NCBI GenBank assembly: GCA_937949615.1
Contig: CALEDQ010000025.1
Span: forward strand, 1-58,355
Direction of reading: 5' to 3'
DNA: 58,355 bases
DNA from: an uncultured bacterium
GTDB lineage: Bacteria; Muiribacteriota; Ozemobacteria; Ozemobacterales; Ozemobacteraceae
In this document: positions 34,365 to 42,843 of the stretch, one piece after another
How the letters are laid out: each line of letters begins with the position of its first letter
How positions within the stretch are numbered: the stretch's first letter is position 1
Program-made: the position numbers and the translations under genes
The notes under the pieces: model-generated
What the model saw: the letters and a program-made list of their open reading frames with translations, nothing else
What the model was told of the DNA's origin: nothing
Database searches by the model: none

Positions 34365-34410
34365 CGGTACGCAGTAAAAAAAATAGAAAAACAGGGGTAC
34401 CCGCGTACCG
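34365..34410 (+). repeat. inverted repeat in the porin 5' leader
   Basis: CGGTACGC (34365-34372) and GCGTACCG (34403-34410) are exact complements around 30 A-rich bases; the palindrome GGGTACCC (34395-34402) abuts the right arm. It begins at the predicted transcription start and could be an operator or a leader hairpin. Confidence 0.55.
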
Positions 34411-34451
34411 AACGTCCTCGTTCTTACCTCATATCAGGGATTGGAGTTGTT

Positions 34452-35756
34452 ATGGCCAAATTTGGTAAGTGTTTTGCTACGCTCTTTTTGCTTTCTGTCT
34501 TTTTCCTCAATCCGGCATTTGCCGCCGACGACCTCATCATTCACGGCCTGGTCAGCCAGGGTTATCTCAAGTCTTCAGACATTAACTACATGACTCTTTC
34601 TGAAGACGGCAGTAGCGAGTATTCAGAATTTGTCATCAATTTTCAGAAGCAGATGGATGACAAACTGCGCCTCGGCCTGCAGCTCATGTCTCGCGACCTG
34701 GGCAAAGAAGGCAACAACGAAGTCAAAGTCGACTGGGGTTATGGTGATTACAAATTCAATGACCGCTGGGGCCTCAGACTTGGTCGCGTAAAAGTGCCGT
34801 TCGGCTTTTACAACAAAGGTCGCGACATTGACATGCTGCGCACCACCGTTCTGCTGCCGGCCACCATCTACATGGAAGACTACCGCCAGTTTCTGACCGC
34901 TTTCAACGGCGGTTCGCTCTATGCCAATCTGCCCGCCGGCAAAGGCGATTTCGAATTTGAATTTGCCTTCGGCGGCTCCGACCTCGACCCCGATTCAGGC
35001 ATCGTACAAGATATTCTGATGCGCTTTAACAACAGTTATGAAGCAAAGATGACAGCCGGTCTTCAGGCAAAAAGTGCTCTGGTAAAAGCGCTTAACCTGG
35101 GCTTTTCTCACATTGGTGACCCTGAAAGAGGCGGCTCGACTGATAATGGCTATTCGGCCAAGATTCTCTGGAACACCCCGGTCGAAGGGCTTAAAGTCGG
35201 CGGCACCAGAACCAGTCTCGATCTGCATATGGATGAAACCCTTATTTATCAGCCGATTATCATTCCCAGCCCGCCGGCACCGGCTGCAACCATTGTTACT
35301 CCCGGGTTTCAGACAAAAGTCGATCTGAATTACAAATTCCTCATCGACATCGGATCATTGGAATACACCATCAATAAATTCACTTTTGCCGGTGAACTGA
35401 TGGCAGCCCACGGCCAGCAGAACTTTCAGGTTGCTGCCACTCCGATTGCCTCTGCCTCTGCTATCAGCCCCGCCCAGACCAGCCAGGGTTCGTATCTGCA
35501 GTGCGTTTATCGCCACAATGACCGCCACGAGTGGAGCCTCTACCGTGGTGAATTCTTTCTGGATCGCAACAACAAAAACTGGAACAACTGGCAGAAAGAT
35601 ACCTGTGCTTCTTTCCGCTACAACATCAACCCCAGCTGGAGCGTCAAGATCGAGCACCACTGGATTGACGGCGTCGGTCTCGTTCAGAAGAACCTGAACA
35701 CCAATCTTGATCGCAAGTGGAACCTGATTGCCATCAAGACCACCTACAACTTCTAA
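34452..35756 (+). CDS. outer membrane porin-like beta-barrel protein
   Basis: This 434-residue protein has a signal peptide (KFGKCFATLFLLSVFFLNPAFA, cleavage before ADD). Alternating-polarity strands with aromatic girdles run throughout (for example YGDYKFNDRWGLRLGRVKVPFG), and it ends in Phe (TTYNF), as expected for a BAM-inserted barrel. RLGRVKVPFGFYN resembles the phosphate-selective porin type (OprO/P-like) loosely. A Pro/Ala-rich loop occurs near residue 275-285. It begins an operon with the PstS-like protein and the chemoreceptor. It supports an outer membrane in this organism. Substrate unknown. Confidence 0.82.
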   Translation: MAKFGKCFATLFLLSVFFLNPAFAADDLIIHGLVSQGYLKSSDINYMTLSEDGSSEYSEFVINFQKQMDDKLRLGLQLMSRDLGKEGNNEVKVDWGYGDYKFNDRWGLRLGRVKVPFGFYNKGRDIDMLRTTVLLPATIYMEDYRQFLTAFNGGSLYANLPAGKGDFEFEFAFGGSDLDPDSGIVQDILMRFNNSYEAKMTAGLQAKSALVKALNLGFSHIGDPERGGSTDNGYSAKILWNTPVEGLKVGGTRTSLDLHMDETLIYQPIIIPSPPAPAATIVTPGFQTKVDLNYKFLIDIGSLEYTINKFTFAGELMAAHGQQNFQVAATPIASASAISPAQTSQGSYLQCVYRHNDRHEWSLYRGEFFLDRNNKNWNNWQKDTCASFRYNINPSWSVKIEHHWIDGVGLVQKNLNTNLDRKWNLIAIKTTYNF

Positions 35757-35777
35757 TAAGCACAGGAGAGGAAAATC

Positions 35778-36215
35778 ATGAAAAAAACAATCCTGACAGT
35801 ATTTTGCGTCGCGGTTTTCATTATGTCGATCATTACCTGTGTCGCCTATGCCGATGGCGAACAGGTGCTGGTTATCGTTAACAACAGCGTTTCACAGGCA
35901 GATATCTCTGCCAAAGATCTCGGAAACATCTTTCTTGGCAAGAAAAACTCGTGGGATGGCGGCCAGAAGGCCGTGCCGGTAACTCTTGAATCCGGTTCAG
36001 CCCACGAAACTTTTCTCAAGCTCTATGTCAAAAAGAACGGCTCACAGTTTTCCACCTTCTGGAAACAGGCAGTTTTCACCGGTCAGGGCATTCCGCCAAA
36101 ATCGGTTTCTTCAGAAGAAGAAGTGGTTAAATTTGTTGCCGCCAACCCCGGAGCCGTCGGTTACATATCTCCGGCCACCGCGCATGACGGCGTGAAAATT
36201 CTCGCAGTCAAATAA
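35778..36215 (+). CDS. short PstS-like periplasmic binding protein
   Basis: This 145-residue exported protein has a signal peptide (about 25 residues) and one PBP-like lobe. Motifs: KDLGNIFLGKKNSWDGGQKAVPV, HETFLKLYVKK and NPGAVGYISPA, typical of the small phosphate-ABC-type substrate-binding proteins (PBP_like_2) commonly found beside porins. The full-length PstS is about twice as long, so the single-lobe form may bind a ligand differently or act as an adaptor. It lies 21 bp after the porin with ribosome site AGGAGAGG. The ligand is probably an oxyanion, unproven. Confidence 0.8.
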   Translation: MKKTILTVFCVAVFIMSIITCVAYADGEQVLVIVNNSVSQADISAKDLGNIFLGKKNSWDGGQKAVPVTLESGSAHETFLKLYVKKNGSQFSTFWKQAVFTGQGIPPKSVSSEEEVVKFVAANPGAVGYISPATAHDGVKILAVK

Positions 36216-36231
36216 CTGCCGGCCTGGTTTT

Positions 36232-36252
36232 GGGTCAGGCTCTGCCTGACCC
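36232..36252 (+). repeat. perfect hairpin between binding protein and chemoreceptor
   Basis: GGGTCAGGC (36232-36240), loop TCT, GCCTGACCC (36244-36252). It has no T tract. It is only 11 bp before the chemoreceptor start and next to its ribosome site, so it may modulate mRNA decay or translation within the operon. Confidence 0.65.
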
Positions 36253-36263
36253 CGGGGGTGGTA

Positions 36264-37916
36264 ATGAACAGTAAATCGATTAAAACCAAGATCTGGCTTG
36301 GGGTTCTGATGATCCTCATCGGCTATGTTGCTTCGATGGTTACCTTCCATTCGTGCAGCAAAATGATCTTCAAACAGATGACCGTGACCGCCGATGCCAG
36401 ATTTCCGGCTTCAAAGCTCAGTCAGAAAGTGCTCAACGGCTTTCAGAATTACGTCAAGCTTTTCAATGATTCGGTTCTCATGGGTGACACCGGAAAAATT
36501 GATGAGGCAAAGGAAATGAGCAAAGCCTGCGCCGCTGATCTTGAAAAAATAATGAAGCTTGTTGACACACAGACTGCTGATTTTGCCGGTCTTAATGATT
36601 TGTCGACCGAAATGAGCGGTTATGTCGAAGAGGCAGTCAAAGTCTACACGCAGATGGCTGAGGGCGAAAACAATGATGCTCTGATTAAACAGGCAGCAGC
36701 TCTCGCCACCCGCAAAACTACCATTCAGGAGAAGCTCGACAAGCTTGAAGCGGCGACTTCCCATGAGCTTCTGTCGCAGCTGCAGGATATCTGCATTTAC
36801 CTCGACGACAAGACGCGGTTGAATTTTACCCTGTTCGCTGTGATGTTCATTGTGTGTGTGCTGCTTGTTCACTTCATTATTAAAAACCATGTTGTCAGGC
36901 CTCTGAACGAAATTACCGCCGCTGCCGTCGAAATGGAAAAAGGTAACTTCGGGGTTCAGGTGACTTACCGGTCTGCCGATGAAATTGGCACTCTTGCCGA
37001 CGCTTTTCGCAGCATGGCCGATTCGCAGATGAAAAAGGCGGTTCTTGCCGAAGCAATCGCGAAAGGCGACCTGACCTGTACGGTCAAACTGGCATCTGAT
37101 CAGGATGTTCTCGGCAAGGCGCTTTCTGACATGATCGACAGTCTGAACAAAATCATTCGAACAATCAATGAGACTTCGGGCCAGGTCGTCATCAAGGCCG
37201 AACAGATGGCGGCTGCCAGCCAGTCGTTGTCGGACGGGGCCATGCAGACCGCATCTTCACTTGAAGAAATCTCAAGCTCAATCTCCGAGATCGAAGCTCA
37301 GACGAGAAATACCGCTCAGAATGCTGCTATTGCCAATCAGCTGGCGGACGGAGCCAGAGTTGCCGCCGAACTTGGCAACACCAATATGGCCGAGCTCGTG
37401 AAGTCGATCAGCGAAATTCAGGATTCAAGCAGGCAGGTCGTCAAGGTTATCAAGGTTATCGACGATATCGCCTTTCAGACGAATCTGCTGGCTTTGAATG
37501 CCGCTGTTGAAGCGGCAAGAGCTGGCCGTCACGGGAAGGGTTTTGCGGTTGTTGCCGATGAAGTTCGCAACCTCGCAAGCCGCAGTGCCAAAGCAGCTCA
37601 GGAAACGGCTGAGATGATAAACACCACCAGTACAAATATTCAGGCCGGTTCGCTGATTGCCACCAAAACCGATGCTTCACTGAAGGAAATCGTTAACACG
37701 GCGGTTAAAATGGTTAATCTGATTTCTGAGATTTCATCGGCTTCCGCCGGTCAGGCTAACTCGATCGCCCTGATTACTCAGGGGCTGACCCAGATCGATT
37801 CTGTAACTCAGCACAACGCCGGCAATGCCGAAGAAACCGCCTCGGTATCTGAAGAATTGTCGCAGCAGGCCTTCGATCTGCAGGCTCAGCTGAAAAAATT
37901 CAAGCTGAAAAATTAA
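36264..37916 (+). CDS. methyl-accepting chemotaxis protein
   Basis: This 550-residue receptor has TM1 (about 8-30), a four-helix-type periplasmic domain (about 35-185), TM2 (near 190-212, FAVMFIVCVLLVHFII), two HAMP-like stretches, and a cytoplasmic signalling helix pair with the conserved hairpin DIAFQTNLLALNAAVEAARAG and GFAVVADEVRNLA. Helix SSASAGQANSIALITQG and EETASVSEELSQQA carry methylation-type Glu/Gln residues. It should signal through CheW/CheA. Start ATG 36264 after GGGGGTGG; a GTG two codons upstream is rejected. The porin-binding protein-receptor order suggests chemotaxis to the ligand of this operon. Confidence 0.93.
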   Translation: MNSKSIKTKIWLGVLMILIGYVASMVTFHSCSKMIFKQMTVTADARFPASKLSQKVLNGFQNYVKLFNDSVLMGDTGKIDEAKEMSKACAADLEKIMKLVDTQTADFAGLNDLSTEMSGYVEEAVKVYTQMAEGENNDALIKQAAALATRKTTIQEKLDKLEAATSHELLSQLQDICIYLDDKTRLNFTLFAVMFIVCVLLVHFIIKNHVVRPLNEITAAAVEMEKGNFGVQVTYRSADEIGTLADAFRSMADSQMKKAVLAEAIAKGDLTCTVKLASDQDVLGKALSDMIDSLNKIIRTINETSGQVVIKAEQMAAASQSLSDGAMQTASSLEEISSSISEIEAQTRNTAQNAAIANQLADGARVAAELGNTNMAELVKSISEIQDSSRQVVKVIKVIDDIAFQTNLLALNAAVEAARAGRHGKGFAVVADEVRNLASRSAKAAQETAEMINTTSTNIQAGSLIATKTDASLKEIVNTAVKMVNLISEISSASAGQANSIALITQGLTQIDSVTQHNAGNAEETASVSEELSQQAFDLQAQLKKFKLKN

Positions 37917-37932
37917 AATTCCCCCAGGTAAG

Positions 37933-37971
37933 AAAACCGCCCTCTGAAGTAATATTCAGATGGGCGGTTTT
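37933..37971. terminator. bidirectional intrinsic terminator
   Basis: AAAACCGCCC-TCTGAA and TTCAGA-TGGGCGGTTTT form a long stem with A and T tracts on both sides. It lies between the convergent chemoreceptor and small Cys-rich gene and can serve both. Confidence 0.85.
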
Positions 37972-37988
37972 CGCTTTTATGCAGAGAT

Positions 37989-38207
37989 TTATTTGCCGGC
38001 AATGATTTCTCTGGCGCGATCCTGCATGTTAGGGTAAAGATTCACGGGAACAGCGGCTTTTCCAAGTTTCTTGAAGACCATGTAGCGGGCGCAGTTTGAG
38101 TTGTCACCCAGGCAGTATTTCTTTTTGATCATGGCACCAAGCCCCTCAGTATCAGGCATCTTGTCATTGAAAAACGGGCATCCGGCTAAACATTCGCAAT
38201 TGGCCAT
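37989..38207 (-). CDS. small cysteine-rich cytosolic protein
   Basis: This 72-residue protein has two Cys groups: CECLAGCPFF near the N-terminus and YCLGDNSNCARYMVF in the middle, five cysteines in all. The sequence type MANCECLxGCPFFND is one I recall as widespread in anaerobes, often near chemotaxis or PAS-domain genes, but without a known function. Fe-S or zinc binding is plausible. Ribosome site AGGAGGAAA before the ATG. It converges on the chemoreceptor gene. Confidence 0.75.
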   Translation of the reverse strand: MANCECLAGCPFFNDKMPDTEGLGAMIKKKYCLGDNSNCARYMVFKKLGKAAVPVNLYPNMQDRAREIIAGK

Positions 38208-38338
38208 AAAATTTCCTCCTCTCAGGTAATACTAAATATTATGTCGGCAAAAAGATTCTGTCAAGCGGCGATATTCGAATTCCTGGCAAGCATACTAAGT
38301 ATTGGCAAAAAATATCTGATTCAGGTAGCATATAATGA

Positions 38339-38743
38339 ATGGAAAATTCTTCATACAGCTGGTATATGCAACTCAAGAAGCCCGTCTGGGCACCGCCGGG
38401 GTGGGTATTTGGCCCCGTCTGGTCGGTTTTGTATCTTATCATTGCCATTTCTTTCGGCTATGTTTTTTATCTGGCAATAAAAAAGAAAATGCCAGGGCGG
38501 GTGGCGCTGCCGTTTATTCTCAATCTGCTATGCAATTTTGCCTTTACACCGCTGCAGTTTGGCTTGCGCAGCAATATTCTGGCCGCAATTGACGTGGTGC
38601 TCGTGCTGTTAACCCTTATCTGGAGTCTGGTTCGCATCAGACCGCTTCTGCCGTGGGTGGCCCTGGTAAATCTGCCATATTTTCTCTGGGTAAGTTTTGC
38701 TACCGTTCTTCAGCTAACCATCACCTGGCTGAACCTGAAATAA
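38339..38743 (+). CDS. tspO: TspO/MBR (peripheral benzodiazepine receptor-like) protein
   Basis: This 134-residue membrane protein has the TspO signature WYMQLKKPVWAPPGWVFGPVW at the N-terminus, then PFILNLLCNFAFTPLQFGLRS. About four or five hydrophobic helices can be counted; many family members have ~155-160 residues and five helices, so this one is short. Members bind porphyrins and lipids in the membrane; the role here is unknown. The start has no clear ribosome site, and a TATAAT sits directly before the ATG, so the leader is unclear. Confidence 0.85.
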   Translation: MENSSYSWYMQLKKPVWAPPGWVFGPVWSVLYLIIAISFGYVFYLAIKKKMPGRVALPFILNLLCNFAFTPLQFGLRSNILAAIDVVLVLLTLIWSLVRIRPLLPWVALVNLPYFLWVSFATVLQLTITWLNLK

Positions 38744-38762
38744 AATTTCTGCAGTTTTGTGC

Positions 38763-38780
38763 AAATTTGTGCACAAATTT
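38763..38780. promoter_or_regulatory. 18-bp palindrome upstream of the nucleotidase promoter
   Basis: AAATTTGTG joined to its exact complement CACAAATTT. The centre is about 56 bases upstream of the predicted transcription start, close to positions used by class I activators. A CRP/FNR-family dimer is one possible ligand; this is inference. Confidence 0.6.
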
Positions 38781-38792
38781 TACCTGTGGGTC

Positions 38793-38821
38793 TTGCGCAA
38801 TAGCACTTTAATCATTACAAT
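38793..38821 (+). promoter_or_regulatory. promoter of the 5'-nucleotidase gene
   Basis: -35 TTGCGC (38793-38798), 17-bp spacer, -10 TACAAT (38816-38821); start near 38828, about 30 nt before the chosen ATG. Confidence 0.65.
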
Positions 38822-38857
38822 TTTCAGAAAACCATCATAAGGAAAGTGCGTGCACTG

Positions 38858-40468
38858 ATGATAAAGCATTTATTCAAGTCTCTTCTGCTTGTGGTTCTTA
38901 TTCCAGCCTGTCTTTCGGCATTTTCTGCCCAGAATTTCGACATAATAAATTTCTCGATTCTGCATACCTCCGACCTGCATGCACACCTGATGCAGTGGGA
39001 AACCCCTGAAGGCAAAACTGTAGGCGGTTATGCACGCATAAAGAATTACAAAGACAGTATCGAAAAGCAGGGGCGCGAAGTTCTCATGCTTTCATCGGGT
39101 GATATTTTTCAGGGCACGTTCTTCTATCGCTTTTTCCAGGGTATTCCTGATATCGAATTCATGAATGATACCGGTTATGCTGCCATGGCTCTCGGCAACC
39201 ACGAATTCGACAACGGCCAGGAAGCCCTCGCCGAAGCTCTTGCCTATGCAAAGTTTCCGGTTCTGGCTGCCAACATTCAGTTCAAAAAGATTCCGGCCCT
39301 GCAGGTAAAAATCAAACCCTACACCTTTGCCGAAGTCGGCCCCGAAGGCAAAAAGATTAAGGTTGCACTCATCGGTCTTGCTCCCGAAGAACTTAAAACC
39401 ATTGTGCAGCCTGTTTTTGTCAATGATTTTACCGTTCTCGACGCCGCTGAAACCCTGCGCCGATATCTGCCCGAAATTAAAAAGGCAAAACCCGACATGA
39501 TCCTGCTGCTCTCTCACCTCGGCTGGGACCGCGAACTGCAGCTTTTCGAAGAATTTCCCGAACTCGATGGCATTCTCGGTGGTCATACCCACCTGGCTAT
39601 CGATCCGCCGGCAATTGTCGCCGGGGCACGCGGTCACCGTTTTATGTCACAGCCCGGGGAATGGGGCCAGAATGTCACCAGATACGACGTAACCTTCTAT
39701 CGCAACTCAAATCGCCCGGTCGAAGTGACGGCCGCCGGCCTGGTTCCCCTTGATACTTCACATCACGAAGACATCAAGATTGCCGAACGGGTCGCCCGCC
39801 TCTGGACCCAGATCCAGGAAAAGGTTGTCACGCCGGTTTCCGAAACCAAGGTGTTTCTGAACGGTGAGCGCGGCGATGTGCGCAATCGCGAAACCAATCT
39901 CGGCAATCTTCTTGCCGACTGCTTCAAAGATCTGATACCGGCCGATATGGCTCTGGTTAATGGCGGTGGCGTCAGAAGCTCGATTGCCACAGGCGTTATC
40001 ACTGTTGGCGATGTTCTCAACGTGCTGCCCTTCGATAACTATCTGATGCGCCTCAAAATGAGCGGTGCTTCGATCAATAAGGTTTTTGCCGAAGTTGCCA
40101 GCTTTTCTGGAACTGCCGGTGGTTTTGGCGGTTTCCTTCAGGTTTCTGAAGGTCTGCATGTCGATTATACCGCCGGTCCGCAACCAAAAGTTCTGTTCAA
40201 TGGCAAGCCGCTCAGTGACAAAAAGCTTTATACCGTCACCACCATAGATTTTCTGGCCGCCGGCGGCAATGGCCTGAGCGGTTTTACTGAAGCCGTCGAT
40301 AACGAATCGACCGGCAAGATGACCGCCGACATTTTTATGAAGTATCTCGAACAGATGCAGACCGTCTGCCCGTTTACCGAAGGCCGCATCAAGACCCATT
40401 CGGGCGCCAAGAAATACAAGATGCCGAAGGGTATCGTAAAAAGTGTTCCGAAACCCCGCTTCGATTAA
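38858..40468 (+). CDS. secreted 5'-nucleotidase / UshA-family metallophosphoesterase
   Basis: This 536-residue protein is exported (signal peptide MIKHLFKSLLLVVLIPACLSAFSA). The N-terminal metallophosphoesterase domain has the metal ligands in LHTSDLHAHL, SSGDIFQG, LGNHEFDNG, LLSHLGWD and LGGHTH. The C-terminal 5_nucleotid_C domain (from about residue 330) has NLLADCF, NGGGVRSSI and VLPFDNYL, which bind the nucleotide. It should hydrolyse extracellular or periplasmic nucleotides (or 2',3'-cyclic forms) to recover phosphate and nucleosides. I use the ATG at 38858; a GTG four codons earlier is too close to the AAGGAAAG site. It is monocistronic. Confidence 0.92.
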   Translation: MIKHLFKSLLLVVLIPACLSAFSAQNFDIINFSILHTSDLHAHLMQWETPEGKTVGGYARIKNYKDSIEKQGREVLMLSSGDIFQGTFFYRFFQGIPDIEFMNDTGYAAMALGNHEFDNGQEALAEALAYAKFPVLAANIQFKKIPALQVKIKPYTFAEVGPEGKKIKVALIGLAPEELKTIVQPVFVNDFTVLDAAETLRRYLPEIKKAKPDMILLLSHLGWDRELQLFEEFPELDGILGGHTHLAIDPPAIVAGARGHRFMSQPGEWGQNVTRYDVTFYRNSNRPVEVTAAGLVPLDTSHHEDIKIAERVARLWTQIQEKVVTPVSETKVFLNGERGDVRNRETNLGNLLADCFKDLIPADMALVNGGGVRSSIATGVITVGDVLNVLPFDNYLMRLKMSGASINKVFAEVASFSGTAGGFGGFLQVSEGLHVDYTAGPQPKVLFNGKPLSDKKLYTVTTIDFLAAGGNGLSGFTEAVDNESTGKMTADIFMKYLEQMQTVCPFTEGRIKTHSGAKKYKMPKGIVKSVPKPRFD

Positions 40469-40480
40469 TCTGTAATGTAG

Positions 40481-40520
40481 AAAAGTCAGGCCGAAGCCCT
40501 AAGCTTCAGGCCTGACTTTT
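40481..40520. terminator. bidirectional terminator overlapping a stop codon
   Basis: AAAAGTCAGGCC-GAAGC pairs with GCTTC-A-GGCCTGACTTTT around a short loop, followed by more T residues. It lies between the convergent nucleotidase and UbiB-like genes; the last codons of the UbiB-like gene form the right arm of the stem. Confidence 0.85.
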
Positions 40521-42008
40521 TTCTTTTACCAGGTTTTTCGGAGTGGCCTTTTCGAGAAAGTCTGACCAGCAGCCGAACCAGAAGCGGGTTACCGATAACG
40601 GCATATCGGCAAACAGGGTGCTGAGCTCGACGGTCGAAACGTGTGTGCCCCATTTGCGCGTGAACGGGTTCGAAAAGGCGCGCGACGGCCATTCGCTTGC
40701 CAGTCTTGCAAGCCCGGCGCCAACCACTACGGCATCAGAACTGGCATTGGGCGCAATATCTTCTACGAGAGCGAGCAGGGCGAAAAGTGCTTTGCGGAAA
40801 AGCGCCAGCTCAGCTCTCAGCCGCAGCCCGCCAAATTCGACCGCATGGTCGAGAACGGCAAGACACCAGTCGAAACCCGGGAAATTGCCCTGCCGGATCT
40901 GGGCGACTGCCCAGTGCGAGGCTGTAGAAAGCTTATTGTCATCAGTCGACAGGCCGAGCTGTGCCAGCGCCTGGGCAATCGCCTTTTCATCGACACGCAA
41001 CCCGCCCATCAGCAGCTGCAGAATCGCAACCCGGTCGTTTTTCGGCAGTTCGACCGCCAGACTCCAGTCGAGCGGCACAATGCGCCCCTTGTCATCGAGA
41101 AAAAGGTTGCCGCCATGCGGGTCACCGTGAAAAATCGCCCAGGTTTCCGACATCCAGAAAGGGCGGGCGATGAGCCCGTCGACGAGCTTCTCAACAATGC
41201 GCCGGCGCTCATTTTTGTCTGCTTTTTCTTTGAGCGCATCTGCCAGCGGTTTGCCTTTGATTCGTGTCATTGCCGTAACGCGTGAGGTGCACCAGGGAAG
41301 CAGCTCAGGCAGAGCGATTTCTGGAAAATCACGGTAGAGTTCTACAGCCCGGCGGATATGAATCTGCTCGCGATCGAGTCTTACCTCATCGGCAACCAGC
41401 AAGGCTGCCTCTGAGAGTGGGCCGGCGAATTCAAGCACCGGCAGATCGAGGTCGAGGCATATTTCTTCGAGAGCTTTGCCAAGTTCAGGCCAGAGTTCAA
41501 GCTCTTTTTCAAGAGCCTTTTCCGCTTCGGGTCTGACGATTTTGAACACGCCATCAATTTGCCGCCCTGCAGCATCAGTGAAGGTGAACGGCATCACCAC
41601 GGCAACGCTTGCTTCTGCCAGCGGTTTATCGCCTAAAGTTATGCCGTCGAGTCTTATGTTTTCGCGGTGCAGAATCGCCCTGATCTGTTCGACGGTCATG
41701 CGCGGCGGCAGAGTTTCAAGGCGCTGCAGGCTGTTGCGCAGTTCAGGCGACAGGCGCTTGTCGCGTGCGAGAATCTGTCCGAGTTTGTGCAGGGTGGGGC
41801 AGCGTCGCAGAACGGTTTCCAGTCTGTCTGCTGCACTTGCGAAAGGCCCAAGTCCCAGCTGGTCTGCGAGAATTTCCTTCTGCCGGTCTTCGCTCAAACG
41901 CCCGAGAAACCAGGCCAGGCCACCTTTGACAAAAGGTTTCCACTTTTCGTAGCAATCCGGAATCAGATTGTTAAGATCAAGGCTCGCAAACAATGAAGTC
42001 CAATCCAT
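40506..42008 (-). CDS. AarF/UbiB (ABC1) kinase-like protein, divergent
   Basis: This 500-residue atypical kinase has the UbiB hallmark KLGQILARDKRLSPELRNSL (KxGQ, near residue 75) and the catalytic-loop motif FHGDPHGGNLF near 305. The DFG position reads PLDWS, keeping the metal Asp. The usual Ala-rich loop reads AEASVAVVMP instead of AAASIAQVH, so the nucleotide pocket is altered. UbiB proteins are ATPases for isoprenoid quinone or lipid handling; no ubi gene is near. I choose the ATG at 42008, preceded by a TATAAT -10 (42033-42038) and GAGGAG, over a TTG 16 codons upstream. Confidence 0.82.
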   Translation of the reverse strand: MDWTSLFASLDLNNLIPDCYEKWKPFVKGGLAWFLGRLSEDRQKEILADQLGLGPFASAADRLETVLRRCPTLHKLGQILARDKRLSPELRNSLQRLETLPPRMTVEQIRAILHRENIRLDGITLGDKPLAEASVAVVMPFTFTDAAGRQIDGVFKIVRPEAEKALEKELELWPELGKALEEICLDLDLPVLEFAGPLSEAALLVADEVRLDREQIHIRRAVELYRDFPEIALPELLPWCTSRVTAMTRIKGKPLADALKEKADKNERRRIVEKLVDGLIARPFWMSETWAIFHGDPHGGNLFLDDKGRIVPLDWSLAVELPKNDRVAILQLLMGGLRVDEKAIAQALAQLGLSTDDNKLSTASHWAVAQIRQGNFPGFDWCLAVLDHAVEFGGLRLRAELALFRKALFALLALVEDIAPNASSDAVVVGAGLARLASEWPSRAFSNPFTRKWGTHVSTVELSTLFADMPLSVTRFWFGCWSDFLEKATPKNLVKEKSQA

Positions 42009-42068
42009 AAAGGGGTACTGCTCCTCTGACAAATTATAAAACTCATTTTGCTGCAACGCCGCAAAAAA

Positions 42069-42133
42069 GTCAATAGTCCACCAGAAATATTTTGCGTTGC
42101 AAAATATTTCTGGTGGACCGGTTGCTTATTGAC
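42069..42133. repeat. long inverted repeat in a divergent promoter region
   Basis: A perfect 20-bp stem (42076-42095 with 42099-42118) closes on the 3-nt loop GTT. It is extended by GTCAATA (42069-42075) pairing with TATTGAC (42127-42133) across an 8-nt bulge. A further AACGCC/GGCGTT pair can be drawn outside. It lies between the UbiB-like and GNAT genes. Confidence 0.8.
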
Positions 42134-42192
42134 GATGGCCATTGGCGTTATTTTTGTAGTAATATTGCCCGGAAATAAGGAAAGGAAAAACT

Positions 42193-42651
42193 ATGAAAAT
42201 TTTTCATCTCAAAGACCGCCGCGAATGTCTCGAAAAAATCTGCACCTGGCACCATAATGAGTGGGGTTACCTCAACCCCGGGCGTACTCTCGCAGCCAGA
42301 ATCGAAAAAATGCGTGAGCACTTCGAGGGTAAAACGATTCCGGCCACCTATGTCGCAGAAATCGACGGAAAAATCGTCGGTTCAGCCTCGATTATCGAAT
42401 CAGATATGCCCGAACGGCCTGAGCTCAAGCCCTGGCTCGCCAGCGTTTTCGTCGACCCCGATTATCGCAAGAACCAGGTGGGTAGAACGGTCGTTCAGAA
42501 AGTAATGCAACATGCCCGTGAAGCCGGTATCAAAACCCTCTACCTCTATACCCCTGACCGCGAGCATTTTTATAAACACATGGGCTGGAAAACAATTGAA
42601 AAACTCGAATATCACGGCGCCAACGTCACCCTGATGAAAATCGATTTTTAG
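42193..42651 (+). CDS. GNAT-family N-acetyltransferase
   Basis: This 152-residue protein has the GNAT fold: ATYVAEIDGKIVGSASI (strands 2-4), PWLASVFVDPDYRKNQVGRT (motif A; Q/RxxGxG/A-like NQVGRT for CoA pyrophosphate), and TLYLYTPDREHFYKHMGW (motif B with the Tyr). The acceptor is unknown. Ribosome site AAGGAAA. It is divergent from the UbiB-like gene with the long inverted repeat between them. Confidence 0.88.
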   Translation: MKIFHLKDRRECLEKICTWHHNEWGYLNPGRTLAARIEKMREHFEGKTIPATYVAEIDGKIVGSASIIESDMPERPELKPWLASVFVDPDYRKNQVGRTVVQKVMQHAREAGIKTLYLYTPDREHFYKHMGWKTIEKLEYHGANVTLMKIDF

Positions 42652-42843
42652 ATTCTGTCGCGTTTGCAGCTTTGATGAATCGCTGACTGGCAATTCATCA
42701 GCCTGATCTGGCTGATAGCTTTTATCTGCGGAAGCGCAGCAAAAACATCGTGAAAAAAATCGCATTTTTGTTTATCTGTACCTCCAGATGTTGTAGAATG
42801 TACCGGATTTAAAATAGACCAAAAACTGGAAAGGTGGTAGCGA

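Noticed and set aside
38320..38338. TATAAT directly before tspO as a -10 box
   Set aside because: It has no -35 at proper distance and would start transcription inside the gene; chance match is more likely.
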